The position numbers and the translations under genes are program-made. A stretch of 64,000 nt of DNA, taken from NCBI GenBank assembly GCA_963823245.1, contig CAWGKQ010000008.1, positions 248,001 through 312,000 on the forward strand, in the 5' to 3' direction. Within the stretch, counting starts at the first letter, position 1, and each line of letters begins with the position of its first letter. The stretch is from JAWVFM01 sp963823245 (GTDB taxonomy: Bacteria > Actinomycetota > Thermoleophilia > Solirubrobacterales > 70-9). Under the pieces are notes generated by a model. That model did not search any database, was not told the origin of the DNA, and saw only the letters and a list, made by a program, of their open reading frames with translations. Shown one piece after another: positions 14,775-22,651 of the stretch.

Positions 14775-15296
14775 CTACTCCCGCAGCCCGGCGGCTTCGA
14801 GGGCTTCGCTCCAGTCCCAGTACATGTCTTGGCGGGCGACCTTTCCGCGAGCCGACATGGAGAGGACGTAGCCAAGCGTCGCGTCGGTCTCCACGCCGCT
14901 AGCGGCTCCGCGTCCAGAAAAGCCGTAGCGAATGACTATGCGCTCACCGCGGTCGACTACCCGTTCGATCGTCCAGTGTGGGTTGTCCATTCCCTCCTTC
15001 CAATCTGCGAACAAGGCCCGGAAGCCTTCATGGCCGTGGTAGCGCTCGGCAAGACCGCTCCCGGTCGCCCCGATGAAGCGAATCTCGACATCAGGCTCAT
15101 GGCTGAGCAGGCACGCCTCTACGTCGCCGCGATTGAGCGCCTCTGTGGCCCTCTCGACTGCAAAAAGCAAGGATCGCCGCCGAACGCCCGACCCTTTAGG
15201 GAGACGTGTCCGAGCGCCTTGGAGCATGCCGACGACCGCCGGGAACCGTATGGCGATCCGGTCGAGGGCTGGGCGAGGAACGTCCCCTTGCGACAT
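14775..15296 (-). CDS. SnoaL/NTF2-like protein (unit k) with altered N-terminus
   Basis: 173 residues from ATG 15296, directly after the start module GATACTGCGCGGGAG. The first 45 residues (MSQGDVPRPALDRIAIRFPA and following) do not match other units. From VERATEALNRGDVEACLLSH onward it is a normal unit: HGHEGFRALFADWKEGMDNP, VVDRGERIVIRYGFSGRG and the end DWSEALEAAGLRE. An N-terminal piece of foreign sequence may have been inserted between the constant start and the fold, or a frameshift pair is present. Upstream sequence is an integrase remnant on the other strand, so the module sits at a recombination boundary. Confidence 0.75.
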   Translation of the reverse strand: MSQGDVPRPALDRIAIRFPAVVGMLQGARTRLPKGSGVRRRSLLFAVERATEALNRGDVEACLLSHEPDVEIRFIGATGSGLAERYHGHEGFRALFADWKEGMDNPHWTIERVVDRGERIVIRYGFSGRGAASGVETDATLGYVLSMSARGKVARQDMYWDWSEALEAAGLRE

Positions 15297-15329
15297 CTCC
15301 CGCGCAGTATCTCGCCCCAGCGGCGTATC

Positions 15330-15829
15330 ACCCGAAATGCCGTTGCCCGGCGAAAGACCGAGGATGAGTCTGGGCTGCTCAAGGTCAGGCGCAGTGTGTC
15401 GAGCGGCGAGGTAGTCGAGCTGGGTAAGACCGGCCACAGTCGCCGGCAGGTTCCGCTCTCCGCCCGCGCCCTCGCCGCTCTCGACGCGCTGCCAGCGCGG
15501 CTTGACACGCCGCTCCTGTTCCCGGCGCCCCGCGGGGGCATCCTCAACCTCGACAACTGGCGACGCGCAAATGGGCGCCGGCGATCGACGCGTCAGGAGT
15601 CCGCAGACCGGCGAGGATCTACGACCTGCGGAGTACGTTCGCCTCGAACGCGCTCGCGGCCGGCGTGGCGATCCATGCGCTCGCCCGGATCATGGGCACG
15701 TCGGTACGGATGATCGAGCGCCACTACGGCGCCCTGCTCGACGGCGCCGCGGGCGATATCGCCGCTCGCCTCGACGCGTTCGAGGCCCAGCGCGAGCGTG
15801 ATGACGTGGCGCAGTCGGAGGACGGATGA
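15330..15829 (+). pseudogene. Tyrosine integrase, C-terminal remnant (element 1)
   Basis: Two frames joined near 15570 read LLKVRRSVSSGEVVELGKTG, RQVPLSARALAALDALP, then RIYDLRSTFASNALAAGV and MGTSVRMIERHYGALLDG to TGA 15827. The box II Arg (DLR) and the final Tyr (HYGAL) are present. The N-terminal half, with the first catalytic Arg, is missing; it is cut off next to the start module of unit k. The stop lies 67 bases from the attachment repeat at 15896, the usual place for an int gene. Confidence 0.8.
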
Positions 15830-15832
15830 GGC

Positions 15833-15855
15833 GTTCGGGCCACTACTGGGCCACG
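15833..15855. repeat. Paired GGGCCAC repeat between int remnant and attachment site
   Basis: TTCGGGCCACTACTGGGCCA: two direct copies of GGGCCAC. It matches 18539-18562 in the second element and the left-end copies at 4028 and 16057. Candidate arm-type site. Confidence 0.5.
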
Positions 15856-15895
15856 GCAGAGAACGGGCCGTCGCCGAGAATGGCTTGGCTATGGG

Positions 15896-15944
15896 AAGCG
15901 GCTGAAGGGACTCGAACCCTCGACCTTCTGCATGGCAAGCAGCG
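15896..15944 (-). repeat. Partial tRNA-Gly 3' end, middle attachment site (array 1, copy 2)
   Basis: Same 45-base tRNA-Gly 3' segment as at 3869, with the same compensated T-stem change. It is the junction between the two tandem elements. The 18 bases before it (CTTGGCTATGGGAAGCGG) also precede the intact tRNA at 18604. Confidence 0.85.
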
Positions 15945-16486
15945 CCGACGGTCCCGACACCTGTCGACGGAGGACGACGAATCCCGCTCGCAGACACGGG
16001 TTTCAGCTCCTCCGGCGCGGCCCGATGGCTTGCCGCTGCGGAGTGGCGATCGAGACGTTTGGGTCACTACTAGGTCACGCGGAGGCGCGATGGGCTGATC
16101 CGCCCAACGCCTCCCGGCGCAGATCGGAGACGATCGCGTGACGTGCCCTCCGGCCCGGTGACGGCTACAGACGTAGGACGTGAAAGCGAGCATGATCGGA
16201 GGGAGAGGATGCCGGTGGGATTCCACTTACTGCCGGCTACCTGGCCCACGAGGTCGGGGAAAACGCCTGGGCTGTCGTGGCCCAGGGATGGACGCGGGGA
16301 TGCTGTCCTGGGCGACGCCTCCTCCGGCGCTTGACCCGCGTCCTGGTTCGCGCCGTAGCCCGGCTCCGTTACTGGCAATCACGGTCGTATCGCTCCCGTC
16401 GCTGGGAGTGGTACGTCCGCAACCGCCCTCCACCCTGGCAGTCAGGGTCGGGGTTGGCTTCCGACGCCATCCCCAGAATCGAGGTG
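15945..16486. other. Left end of element 2, no convincing gene
   Basis: It starts with sequence similar to 3916-4050, including the paired repeat at 16057-16078 (TTTGGGTCACTACTAGGTCA). Several short frames exist between 16180 and 16480, but none shows a family pattern or ribosome binding site that I would trust. Confidence 0.45.
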
Positions 16487-16660
16487 ATGACCGCGACGAT
16501 CACCGTGTCGGTGGCCGAGAGCATCCAGAGGCGCCGGCTTGTCGAGTTCGCTGGCGACGTCGCCCGGCTTGCCGACCAGCGGCCCGACCTCGAACTACGG
16601 GAGCTGATCGACGGCCTGCACGCCGACTTGCTGAGGACGATGGGGGATCGCGATGACTGA
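16487..16660 (+). CDS. Element-end pair, first protein (hypothetical)
   Basis: 57 residues: MTATITVSVAESIQRRRLVE then FAGDVARLADQRPDLELREL and a charged helical end. It is largely helical and has no recognised domain. GAGG lies just before the ATG. It overlaps the next gene by 8 bases. A decayed copy of the same overlapping pair lies next to the other attachment repeat (4509-4892), so the pair belongs to the element backbone. Possible roles include excision control or maintenance; nothing in the sequence decides this. Confidence 0.65.
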   Translation: MTATITVSVAESIQRRRLVEFAGDVARLADQRPDLELRELIDGLHADLLRTMGDRDD

Positions 16661-16970
16661 CGATCTTGACCGCGACCGGCTTGAGTTGCTCGACAGGATC
16701 GCCGATCGCATCCCCGAGCTTCGCCTCGACCAGCACGAGATCGGCTGGACGACGCTCCCAGACGGCCACGCGGCGCTGCTCGTCAATGGCGGCGGGGTCG
16801 ACGGCGGCGACGGCGCCTTCTTCGCCAACAGAGCCGACGACGTCCACGTCGTCGGCTCGCTTGCGCCGCTGATTCCCGGCGCGGTTGGCTGCGTTGTGAT
16901 CAAGCCGGACGGGAGCGGCGTCCTCGCTCGCGCCGTGGCCGATCCGTTGGCGCAGCGGAAGCCGGATTAG
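16653..16970 (+). CDS. Element-end pair, second protein (hypothetical)
   Basis: 105 residues from ATG 16653: ELLDRIADRIPELRLDQHEI, WTTLPDGHAALLVNGGGVDG, FFANRADDVHVVGSLAPLIP and VLARAVADPLAQRKPD. A small alpha/beta domain is likely, but I do not recognise the family. It is the intact version of the frameshifted gene at 4595-4892, with about 70 percent identity. Translational coupling to the 57-residue protein is implied by the 8-base overlap. Confidence 0.7.
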   Translation: MTDDLDRDRLELLDRIADRIPELRLDQHEIGWTTLPDGHAALLVNGGGVDGGDGAFFANRADDVHVVGSLAPLIPGAVGCVVIKPDGSGVLARAVADPLAQRKPD

Positions 16971-17038
16971 CTCCAGCGGCGGCGGCGGAGCAGGCGCCTA
17001 AACCTCACCGGCCGACCAGACTGGACCTTACGCGGTGA

Positions 17039-18229
17039 TCAGTTACACACGATGTGCGTGCACTGGCGCGGGTCTCCGTTGTGGCGGGCGATGTTCCCGC
17101 CGCCGTCGATCACGCCGCGCACGGCCTCAATACCCAAGTCGCGGTTGCGCACGGCGCGATTGCCGGTCAGCTTGCTTCTGCGGCCCTCAACGTCGAAGCC
17201 GTCGTCCTTTGCGTGGCTCGCACGGTTGCCCCGGAGCACCGTGTGCTTGGCCTTTGCGACGACGTGCACCCCGTCCTCGCCGGCTCCGCGTACGTGGTTG
17301 CCGCGCACCACGTTGCCCACCGCTGCGACGAAGCCGACGCTGATTGCATTCCCCCGCGTATCACGGACCGAGTTGCCCGCGATCACGTTGTGGTCGCCAC
17401 CGTCGACCTCGATGCCGACCCCTGCCCCCCGCCTTGTCGGGTGGGAGACGCGGTTTCGGGCGATCACGTTTCGGTTGCCGGGGCCGACGGCGATGCCGAC
17501 CAAGCCATCGCGGACGCTGCGGTTGCCTCTCACCTGGTTGCGGTCGGAGTTTTCCAACGCGATTCCGATATCGGAGTTGCGTGAGAACAGGTTCCCTTTG
17601 ATCAAGTTGTCGGTGGAATCGGCGACGTGGATGCCGAGCTCGCCGTTGTGCCGGAACGAGTCGTGCTGGACCCGGACGTGATGCGAAACAAACAAGCCCA
17701 TCCCGTCTCCATCTGGCGCGATGTTGCCACTTCCTGAGCTGTTCCGGACGAGGCTTCGGGCCGAAGAGGCCAGCACGAAGCCGAAGAAGAGGTTCCTCGA
17801 CGAGGAAATACCCAGCACGCGGTTGTGGCGCACCTTCCCGGCGCCGGAGGTACCGAACAACACGCCGACCCCGAACTCGCGCACCCGGCCGTGCATCACG
17901 GTGACGCCGTCGTGACCGTCATCGACCACCCCGCTGTCGCAGACCTCCGAGTTCGGGTCGCATCCGGAAAATTCGGTGCCGTCGCCGTCGATCAGGTGGC
18001 CGTTCAGGTCGAGGGTGACGCCGTCGGCCCCGATCACGATGCCGTTGTTGGGGCAGTTGACGAGGTCCTTGTGGAGGGTCGTGTCCTTCTTGATCGTGTC
18101 GCCGCACTTGGGCTGCTTGGCGGCAACTGCGGCACCGCTCGAAGCCACGAGCGCGACTGCAAAGGTCGCCATCAGCGCGAGGGAAACGAGCGCCGCTGCC
18201 GCCGCGTAGGGCCGAGGCTTCGCTGACAA
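17039..18229 (-). CDS. Secreted right-handed beta-helix repeat protein
   Basis: 396 residues. Signal peptide at 1-37 (AAAALVSLALMATFAVALVA core, cleavage near AVAA). The mature part has a repeated NxxxGNxxRG pattern over about 250 residues (IKGNLFSRNSDIGIALENSD, VRGNRSVRDGLVGIAVGPGN, IAGNSVRDTRGNAISVG), the NosD-like parallel beta-helix found in polysaccharide-binding or degrading and surface proteins. No catalytic residues can be assigned. It is the only cargo of the short second element, and its start abuts the integrase remnant on the other strand. Confidence 0.88.
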   Translation of the reverse strand: MSAKPRPYAAAAALVSLALMATFAVALVASSGAAVAAKQPKCGDTIKKDTTLHKDLVNCPNNGIVIGADGVTLDLNGHLIDGDGTEFSGCDPNSEVCDSGVVDDGHDGVTVMHGRVREFGVGVLFGTSGAGKVRHNRVLGISSSRNLFFGFVLASSARSLVRNSSGSGNIAPDGDGMGLFVSHHVRVQHDSFRHNGELGIHVADSTDNLIKGNLFSRNSDIGIALENSDRNQVRGNRSVRDGLVGIAVGPGNRNVIARNRVSHPTRRGAGVGIEVDGGDHNVIAGNSVRDTRGNAISVGFVAAVGNVVRGNHVRGAGEDGVHVVAKAKHTVLRGNRASHAKDDGFDVEGRRSKLTGNRAVRNRDLGIEAVRGVIDGGGNIARHNGDPRQCTHIVCN

Positions 18230-18311
18230 TCCTTGTTCTCCCTTGTTTGCCGCGCCAGGAGTTGGGCACGTCTCGAGGCAACCCTACACCCGGCCTCCGC
18301 CGATCGCAAGC

Positions 18312-18536
18312 CTCCGCCCGAGGATCTACGACCTGCGTTCGACCGCCATTTCGAACGCCCTCGCGGCCGGCGTCAGCGTGTTCCAGCTCGCCAGGGTGAT
18401 GGGCACGTCGGTACGGATGATCGAGCGCCACTACGGCGCCCTGCTCGACGGCTCCGGGGCCGAGATTGCCAGCCGACTGGACGCGCTCGACGCTCAGCGA
18501 GAGCGCGACGACGAGGCGGGCTCGGAGGACGGATGA
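18312..18536 (+). pseudogene. Tyrosine integrase, C-terminal remnant (element 2)
   Basis: The last 74 codons of an integrase: RIYDLRSTAISNALAAGVSV, MGTSVRMIERHYGALLDG and an acidic end SEDG. Closely related to the remnant at 15330-15829. The rest of the gene is missing, replaced by the beta-helix gene. The stop is 67 bases before the tRNA-Gly. Confidence 0.8.
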
Positions 18537-18538
18537 GG

Positions 18539-18562
18539 CGTTTGGGTCACTACTGGGTCACG
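18539..18562. repeat. Paired GGGTCAC repeat beside the intact tRNA-Gly
   Basis: TTTGGGTCACTACTGGGTCA: two direct copies of GGGTCAC. Fourth member of the set at 4028, 15833 and 16057. Candidate arm-type site. Confidence 0.5.
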
Positions 18563-18603
18563 GCCAGCGGCGCCCGGATGCCGTATCTGGCTTGGCTATG
18601 GGA

Positions 18604-18677
18604 AGCGGCTGATGGGACTCGAACCCACGACCTTCTGCATGGCAAGCAGACGCTCTAGCCAACTGAGCTACAGCCGC
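18604..18677 (-). tRNA. tRNA-Gly (GCC)
   Basis: A full cloverleaf on the minus strand: acceptor GCGGCTG/CAGCCGC, D-arm with AGTTGG, anticodon stem TCTGC/GCAGA with loop TTGCCAT (anticodon GCC), T-arm GTGGG TTCGAGT CCCAT, and discriminator T, as for glycine tRNAs. CCA is not encoded. Its 3' end is the right boundary of the tandem element array at 3.87-18.6 kb. Confidence 0.95.
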
Positions 18678-18767
18678 GCGAGCGCCGGATTATAGGACCG
18701 GCTCCTGGACCCCTGAGCCTCTGGTACAAACCGCCTAGGGATAGGCAACCAGGACGAAGGGAACTGA

Positions 18768-19673
18768 ATGAACCGCAAGCTCCTCACGGGGCTGCTCGCC
18801 TGCGCGGCCCTCGCCGCCGGCGCGCTCGCCCCCTCGGTCGCCTCCGCATGGGCGCCGGCCTCCAGCGCAACCGTCCATCCTGGCGTCCAGACCTTCACGG
18901 ACGGCGCGCAGTGCACGTCGAACTTCGTGTTCTCGGACGGCTCGACCGTCTACCTCGGCCAGGCCGCGCACTGCTCCGGCACAGGTGGTAACACGGAGAC
19001 CGACGGCTGCACGAGCGGCTCGCTTCCGATCGGTACGCCGGTCGAGCTGACGGGCGCCTCGAAGCCGGGGACGCTCGTCTACAACTCCTGGCTCACGATG
19101 CAGGCCAAGGGCGAGGCCGACGCCAACACGTGCGCGTACAACGACCTGGCGCTCGTGAGGATCGACCCCGCCGATGTCGGCAGCGTGAACCCATCGGTCC
19201 CGGGGTTCGGCGGGCCGACCGGCGTCGGGTCCGTTGGCGGCCTCGGCTCGACCGTCTACACCTACGGGAACTCCGAGCTTCGCGGCGGCGTCACGAAGCT
19301 CAGCCCGAAGCAGGGCATCGTCTACCAGAACACGGGCGGCGGCTGGAGCCACGAGGTCTACACGCTCACCCCCGCCATCCCGGGCGACTCCGGAAGCGGG
19401 TTCATGAACGCCTCAGGCCAGGCGATCGGCATCCTCTCGACGCTCCAGCTCGCCCCCACCCCGGCGTCGAACGGCGTCGGCGACCTGGCGAAGGAGATCG
19501 CCTTCATGCACGCCAACTCCTCGTTCGGCGGCGTGAACCTCGTGCCGGGCACGCGGCCCTTCAACCCGAGCCTGCTCGGGCGATCCTGGGCGCCTAGAAC
19601 GCGAGAGGCCGCCGCGCCGAGCACGGCGCTGCGGCCCAATCGCTCAGAGAGTTGGCGTCCTAGCGGACGTTGA
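18768..19673 (+). CDS. Secreted chymotrypsin-like serine protease
   Basis: Signal peptide MNRKLLTGLLACAALAAGAL to about residue 28. The catalytic triad is visible: His in YLGQAAHCSG, Asp in CAYNDLALVRI and Ser in IPGDSGSGFMN, so this is an S1-type (trypsin fold) protease, exported. GAAGG lies 7 bases before the ATG. The frame as read ends at 19673, but the last 25 residues look like read-through: one extra base near 19580 would give PSLLGAILGA and a stop at 19597, just before the strong hairpin at 19607-19636. The true protein is therefore probably about 276 residues. Substrate unknown. Confidence 0.85.
   Translation: MNRKLLTGLLACAALAAGALAPSVASAWAPASSATVHPGVQTFTDGAQCTSNFVFSDGSTVYLGQAAHCSGTGGNTETDGCTSGSLPIGTPVELTGASKPGTLVYNSWLTMQAKGEADANTCAYNDLALVRIDPADVGSVNPSVPGFGGPTGVGSVGGLGSTVYTYGNSELRGGVTKLSPKQGIVYQNTGGGWSHEVYTLTPAIPGDSGSGFMNASGQAIGILSTLQLAPTPASNGVGDLAKEIAFMHANSSFGGVNLVPGTRPFNPSLLGRSWAPRTREAAAPSTALRPNRSESWRPSGR
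19607..19636. terminator. Hairpin between convergent genes
   Basis: Arms GGCCGCCGCGCCG and CGGCGCTGCGGCC with a four-base loop; 12 of 13 pairs form. No T-tract. It lies between the convergent protease and secreted-protein genes and could act in both directions. Confidence 0.6.
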
Positions 19674-20118
19674 CCCAGTGCGAGTGCGAGAGGGTCAGCT
19701 TCTTCTCATTGAAGGTGATGCAGAACTGGACCCAGGCCTGACCCGGGACGAGCTTGCCCTTGCTGCCCGGCTCGACCTTGTCGACAGTGAAGTGCTTCGT
19801 GCGCGACTTGCCGTCGCACTTGATCGGGTTGCGGTGGCTCTGGAGCCAGGCCGCAGCGATTTTGCTCGACCCCTCCTTCTTGAGGGCGTCGTCGCGGACA
19901 CCAGTCTTAGTCTCCTTGGCGGAGATCCAGAGCGTGTCGCCCTTGTCGCACCGGTAGGTGACCTTGAGGGTCCCCTTCTTCCCGCCGGCCTTGATGTGAA
20001 GCGGCGTGCCGAATTTGGCGTGGGCCTTCTCCCCGCCTCCGCCGGCGGCCTGCGCGACGGGGACGGCGACAACTGCCGCGGCCGCCGCGAGGGTGACGAG
20101 CGTGCGCTTTACGTGCAT
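19660..20118 (-). CDS. Secreted hypothetical protein
   Basis: 152 residues with a signal peptide (RTLVTLAAAAAVVAVPVAQA). The mature part is basic and beta-rich (GTLKVTYRCDKGDTLWISAK, KLVPGQAWVQFCITFNEKKL) with three cysteines. I recognise no family. It has its own promoter region upstream (20119-20177) and is convergent with the protease. Confidence 0.75.
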   Translation of the reverse strand: MHVKRTLVTLAAAAAVVAVPVAQAAGGGGEKAHAKFGTPLHIKAGGKKGTLKVTYRCDKGDTLWISAKETKTGVRDDALKKEGSSKIAAAWLQSHRNPIKCDGKSRTKHFTVDKVEPGSKGKLVPGQAWVQFCITFNEKKLTLSHSHWVNVR

Positions 20119-20177
20119 GTGTGCCTTCCTGCCTTTCGGTTGGGAATCGATCGGACGGCGCGGAAGCTTAGAGCGTC

Positions 20178-20585
20178 TCAGGCCGAATCAAGGGTCGAGT
20201 TGACGAGCTCGTCGGCAGCCGCGTTCCCGGCGCGCGGGACGTTTCGAATCGACCAGCGCTCGAGGCCCGCCAGAGCCTCGGTGACGGCCGCGTGGAGTGC
20301 GCGAAGCCCGGCGTCCTTCACCCGATACTCGCCGCGGACCTGCCGAACCACCAGCTCCGAGTCCCCGATGAGCTCGACCTCGCGCGCCCCGAGCTCGCGC
20401 GCCCGTTCGATCGCCAGGAGGAGCGCCCGGTACTCGGCAACGTTATTCGTGGCCTTCCCGATTGCCTCGCCGCGCTCCTCGACGATCCGCCCGTCGGGCG
20501 TGGAGACGACGGACGCGATCGCGGCGGGCCCGGGGTTCCCTCGGGAACCCCCGTCGAAGTTGACGATAAGGCTCTCGGCGCTCAA
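20178..20585 (-). CDS. rnhA: Ribonuclease HI family protein
   Basis: 135 residues. RNase H fold with NFDGGSRGNPGPAA (first catalytic Asp), NNVAEYRALLLAI (Glu), VELIGDSELVVRQ (Asp) and RAGNAAADELVN (last Asp). It hydrolyses the RNA strand of RNA-DNA hybrids. The start is TTG 20585 (MSAESLIVNF), which overlaps the TGA of the preceding gene, so the two are translationally coupled. It belongs to the short actinobacterial type without the basic N-terminal hybrid-binding domain. Confidence 0.9.
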   Translation of the reverse strand: MSAESLIVNFDGGSRGNPGPAAIASVVSTPDGRIVEERGEAIGKATNNVAEYRALLLAIERARELGAREVELIGDSELVVRQVRGEYRVKDAGLRALHAAVTEALAGLERWSIRNVPRAGNAAADELVNSTLDSA

Positions 20586-21313
20586 GCGCTCGTCATGCGG
20601 AGGCTGCCGTCCTCGTCGACGCGGGCGTTCCAGTCACGCTCGGCGTCGGAGAGCTCGTCCAGCTCGGAGCCCTTGCGGATCTCGCGAACGGCGCCATGGT
20701 CGCCCGGGTCGATCTCCCACTGATACCAGGAGAGCTCCCAGGCGATCGTCACCTTTGCGTCGCCGGCTCGATTCGAGATCTCGATCGAGGCCTGGGGCTC
20801 ACCGAGCGAGCGCGCGAGGCCGGCGACCGTCCGCCGCGCCTCGCTCACGTTGAAGCGGTCGGCCGCGCGCCGTGCGAGCGAATGCGGGTCTGTCGGCCTT
20901 GCCTCCGTGACCGATCGGGGCCGGGGCGGCGCCACTCGCTCATGATCCCCCTCCTCCGGAGCGCGCTCGACGAAGAGACGACGCCGCCTCCGCGGCTGTT
21001 CGGCATGCTCGTTCGCCTCGTCCGCCTCATCCGCCTGGCCGGCCTCGGCCCCCCGCGGCCTGGCCTGGTCGGCCGCTCGGCTCAGCCGCTCCCGAAGTGC
21101 CCTGGTGCGGGACGGGCGCTCCGGCCCCTCGGCCACCGCCACCGCCAGCTCGCGTGGAAGCCACCCCGCCGCCTCCGCCGAGGTCTTGCAGAGCGCGCAA
21201 ACCCGGCGCGACTCGCCGCTCTGCGTCACGTAGTCCCAGAGGCGCTCTCCGCGAAGCGCCGTGCGACCGCACACCGCGCACTGCTCGAACTCAGGGGGCT
21301 CGTGCTCGGACAC
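20582..21313 (-). CDS. Conserved hypothetical protein with two CxxC knuckles
   Basis: 243 residues from GTG 21313 (VSEHEPPEFEQCAVCGRTAL). The N-terminal 60 residues hold CAVC and CALC, a treble-clef-like zinc site around RLWDYVTQSGE. A long acidic/basic, low-complexity linker follows, then a C-terminal domain of about 100 residues (RFNVSEARRTVAGLARSLG, WELSWYQWEIDPGD). Family function unknown. The longer upstream frame is rejected because the GTG gives a clean start at the divergent border with the transporter gene. Coupled to the RNase HI gene downstream. Confidence 0.7.
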   Translation of the reverse strand: MSEHEPPEFEQCAVCGRTALRGERLWDYVTQSGESRRVCALCKTSAEAAGWLPRELAVAVAEGPERPSRTRALRERLSRAADQARPRGAEAGQADEADEANEHAEQPRRRRRLFVERAPEEGDHERVAPPRPRSVTEARPTDPHSLARRAADRFNVSEARRTVAGLARSLGEPQASIEISNRAGDAKVTIAWELSWYQWEIDPGDHGAVREIRKGSELDELSDAERDWNARVDEDGSLRMTSA

Positions 21314-21361
21314 GAGCCCAACGTAGCAGCGGCCGAAGACTGCCCGGCATACGCTGTCGCC

Positions 21362-22651
21362 GTGCCACGCGGGGAGGCAAGCTCGAGCGGCGCGCTGACC
21401 ATCACCCTCGTGGCGATGACGCTGTCGGCGAGCATGATTCTCGTCGACCAGACCGCGGTCCCGCTCGCGACGCCGCACGTCGTCGAGGACCTCGGCGGCC
21501 AGATCGACCACGGACCGTGAGTGCTGACCGCGAACATCCTGCCGCTCGCGGCGTTCATGGTCCTCGGCGGGCGCCTCGGGGACATGTTCGGCCTGCGGCG
21601 CGTCTTCCTCCTCGGGGCGATCCTCTTCGCCGCGGCGACCACGCTTGCCGGGCTGGCTCAGGACATGCCGTGGATGATCGCCGCCCGCGTGGCCCAGGGC
21701 ACGGGGGCCGCGCTGATGATGCCCACGTCGGTCGCCATCGTCAGCACCGTCTTCCCGGACGAGCGCCGAGGCACGGCGCTCGGCGTGCTCGCCGGGGGGT
21801 CGGCGTTCTTCGCTGCTCTGGGACCCGTCCTCGGCGGGGTGCTAACGAGCATCGACTGGCGCCTGGTCTTCCTCATCAACGTCCCGTCGGGGCGAGCCCC
21901 ACCACGGCCGGCCTGGCGCTGATCCCGGGGACGGTCCCGATCATCCTCGCGGGGCCGCTCACAGGCCGCGCCTTCGACCGTTGGGGCGGACGGATGCCCC
22001 TGGTGATCGGCTTTCTCGTCCTGGCCGCATCCGGGGCAGCGCTCGCCGTGGGCGCCGGGAGCGAATCCGTGGCCGGCCTCATCCCGGGCCTCATCGTGCA
22101 GGGCTTCGGCCTCGGGATCGTGCTGACGACGAACGACCCCACCGGCCTCACCGCGCTTCCCGACTCCGAGCAGGACGAGGGCGCGTGGATCATCAACACC
22201 GAGCGAGCAGTTCGGGGGCGCGCTCGGTATCGCGGCCCTCGGTGCGATCGAGCTGAGCTATTACTTCCACACGGTTTACGACAAGCTCGCGGGCCAGAGC
22301 ATCCACCCCATTCCGCACCAGGTCGACGTCTACCGGAACTTCATCCTCCACGCCGAGCAGACGGGCCTCAAGGAAGCGCTCGCGAACGCAAGCCACTCGC
22401 GGGTCATCCATGGGGGTCTCGAGGCGACCATCACCGCGCACGTCGACGCCTTCCAGCTGACGTTCATCGTCAGCTGGGCCCTCTCGCTCCTCGGCGCGCT
22501 CGCGATGCTCCTCCTCGTCCGCAAGACCGATCGCTTCGAGCACCGGCGCATCTTCGGCCGCCGCTCGCCCTGGTACGTGATGACGAGCGGTCGCTCGCCG
22601 GCGATTACGCGGAGACCGCCTCTTCGTCCTCCGCCCGCGCAGCAGCGATGA
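21362..22651 (+). pseudogene. MFS drug transporter (EmrB/QacA type), deleted and frameshifted
   Basis: GTG start at 21362, divergent from the CxxC protein. Readable blocks in turn: helix 1 (ALTITLVAMTLSASMILVDQ), a shift near 21515, helices 2-6 (GGRLGDMFGLRRVFLLGAIL, FPDERRGTALGVLAGGSAFF, DWRLVFLINVPSG), a jump to SPTTAGLALIPGT and AFDRWGGRMPLVIGFLVLA, then a shift near 22205 and a last part with FGGALGIAALGAIE and LLGALAMLLLVRK. In 14-helix transporters of this family roughly 150 residues separate the NVP and SPTTAG blocks; they are absent. Damaged, or misassembled. Convergent with the EF-G-like gene. Confidence 0.75.

Noticed and set aside
5773..15300. Integron-type cassette array
   Set aside because: The junctions have no attC-like inverted repeats and there is no IntI-type integrase. 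Any shuffling would rest on homologous recombination in the constant ends.
5773..15300. CRISPR or other short-spacer array
   Set aside because: The repeated sequence is coding (unit ends), the intervals are about 400 bases, and no cas genes are present.
17039..17700. Plus-strand frames in the beta-helix gene
   Set aside because: The repeated pattern is the reverse of the NxxGN repeats; the minus-strand protein has a signal peptide and a regular helix pattern.
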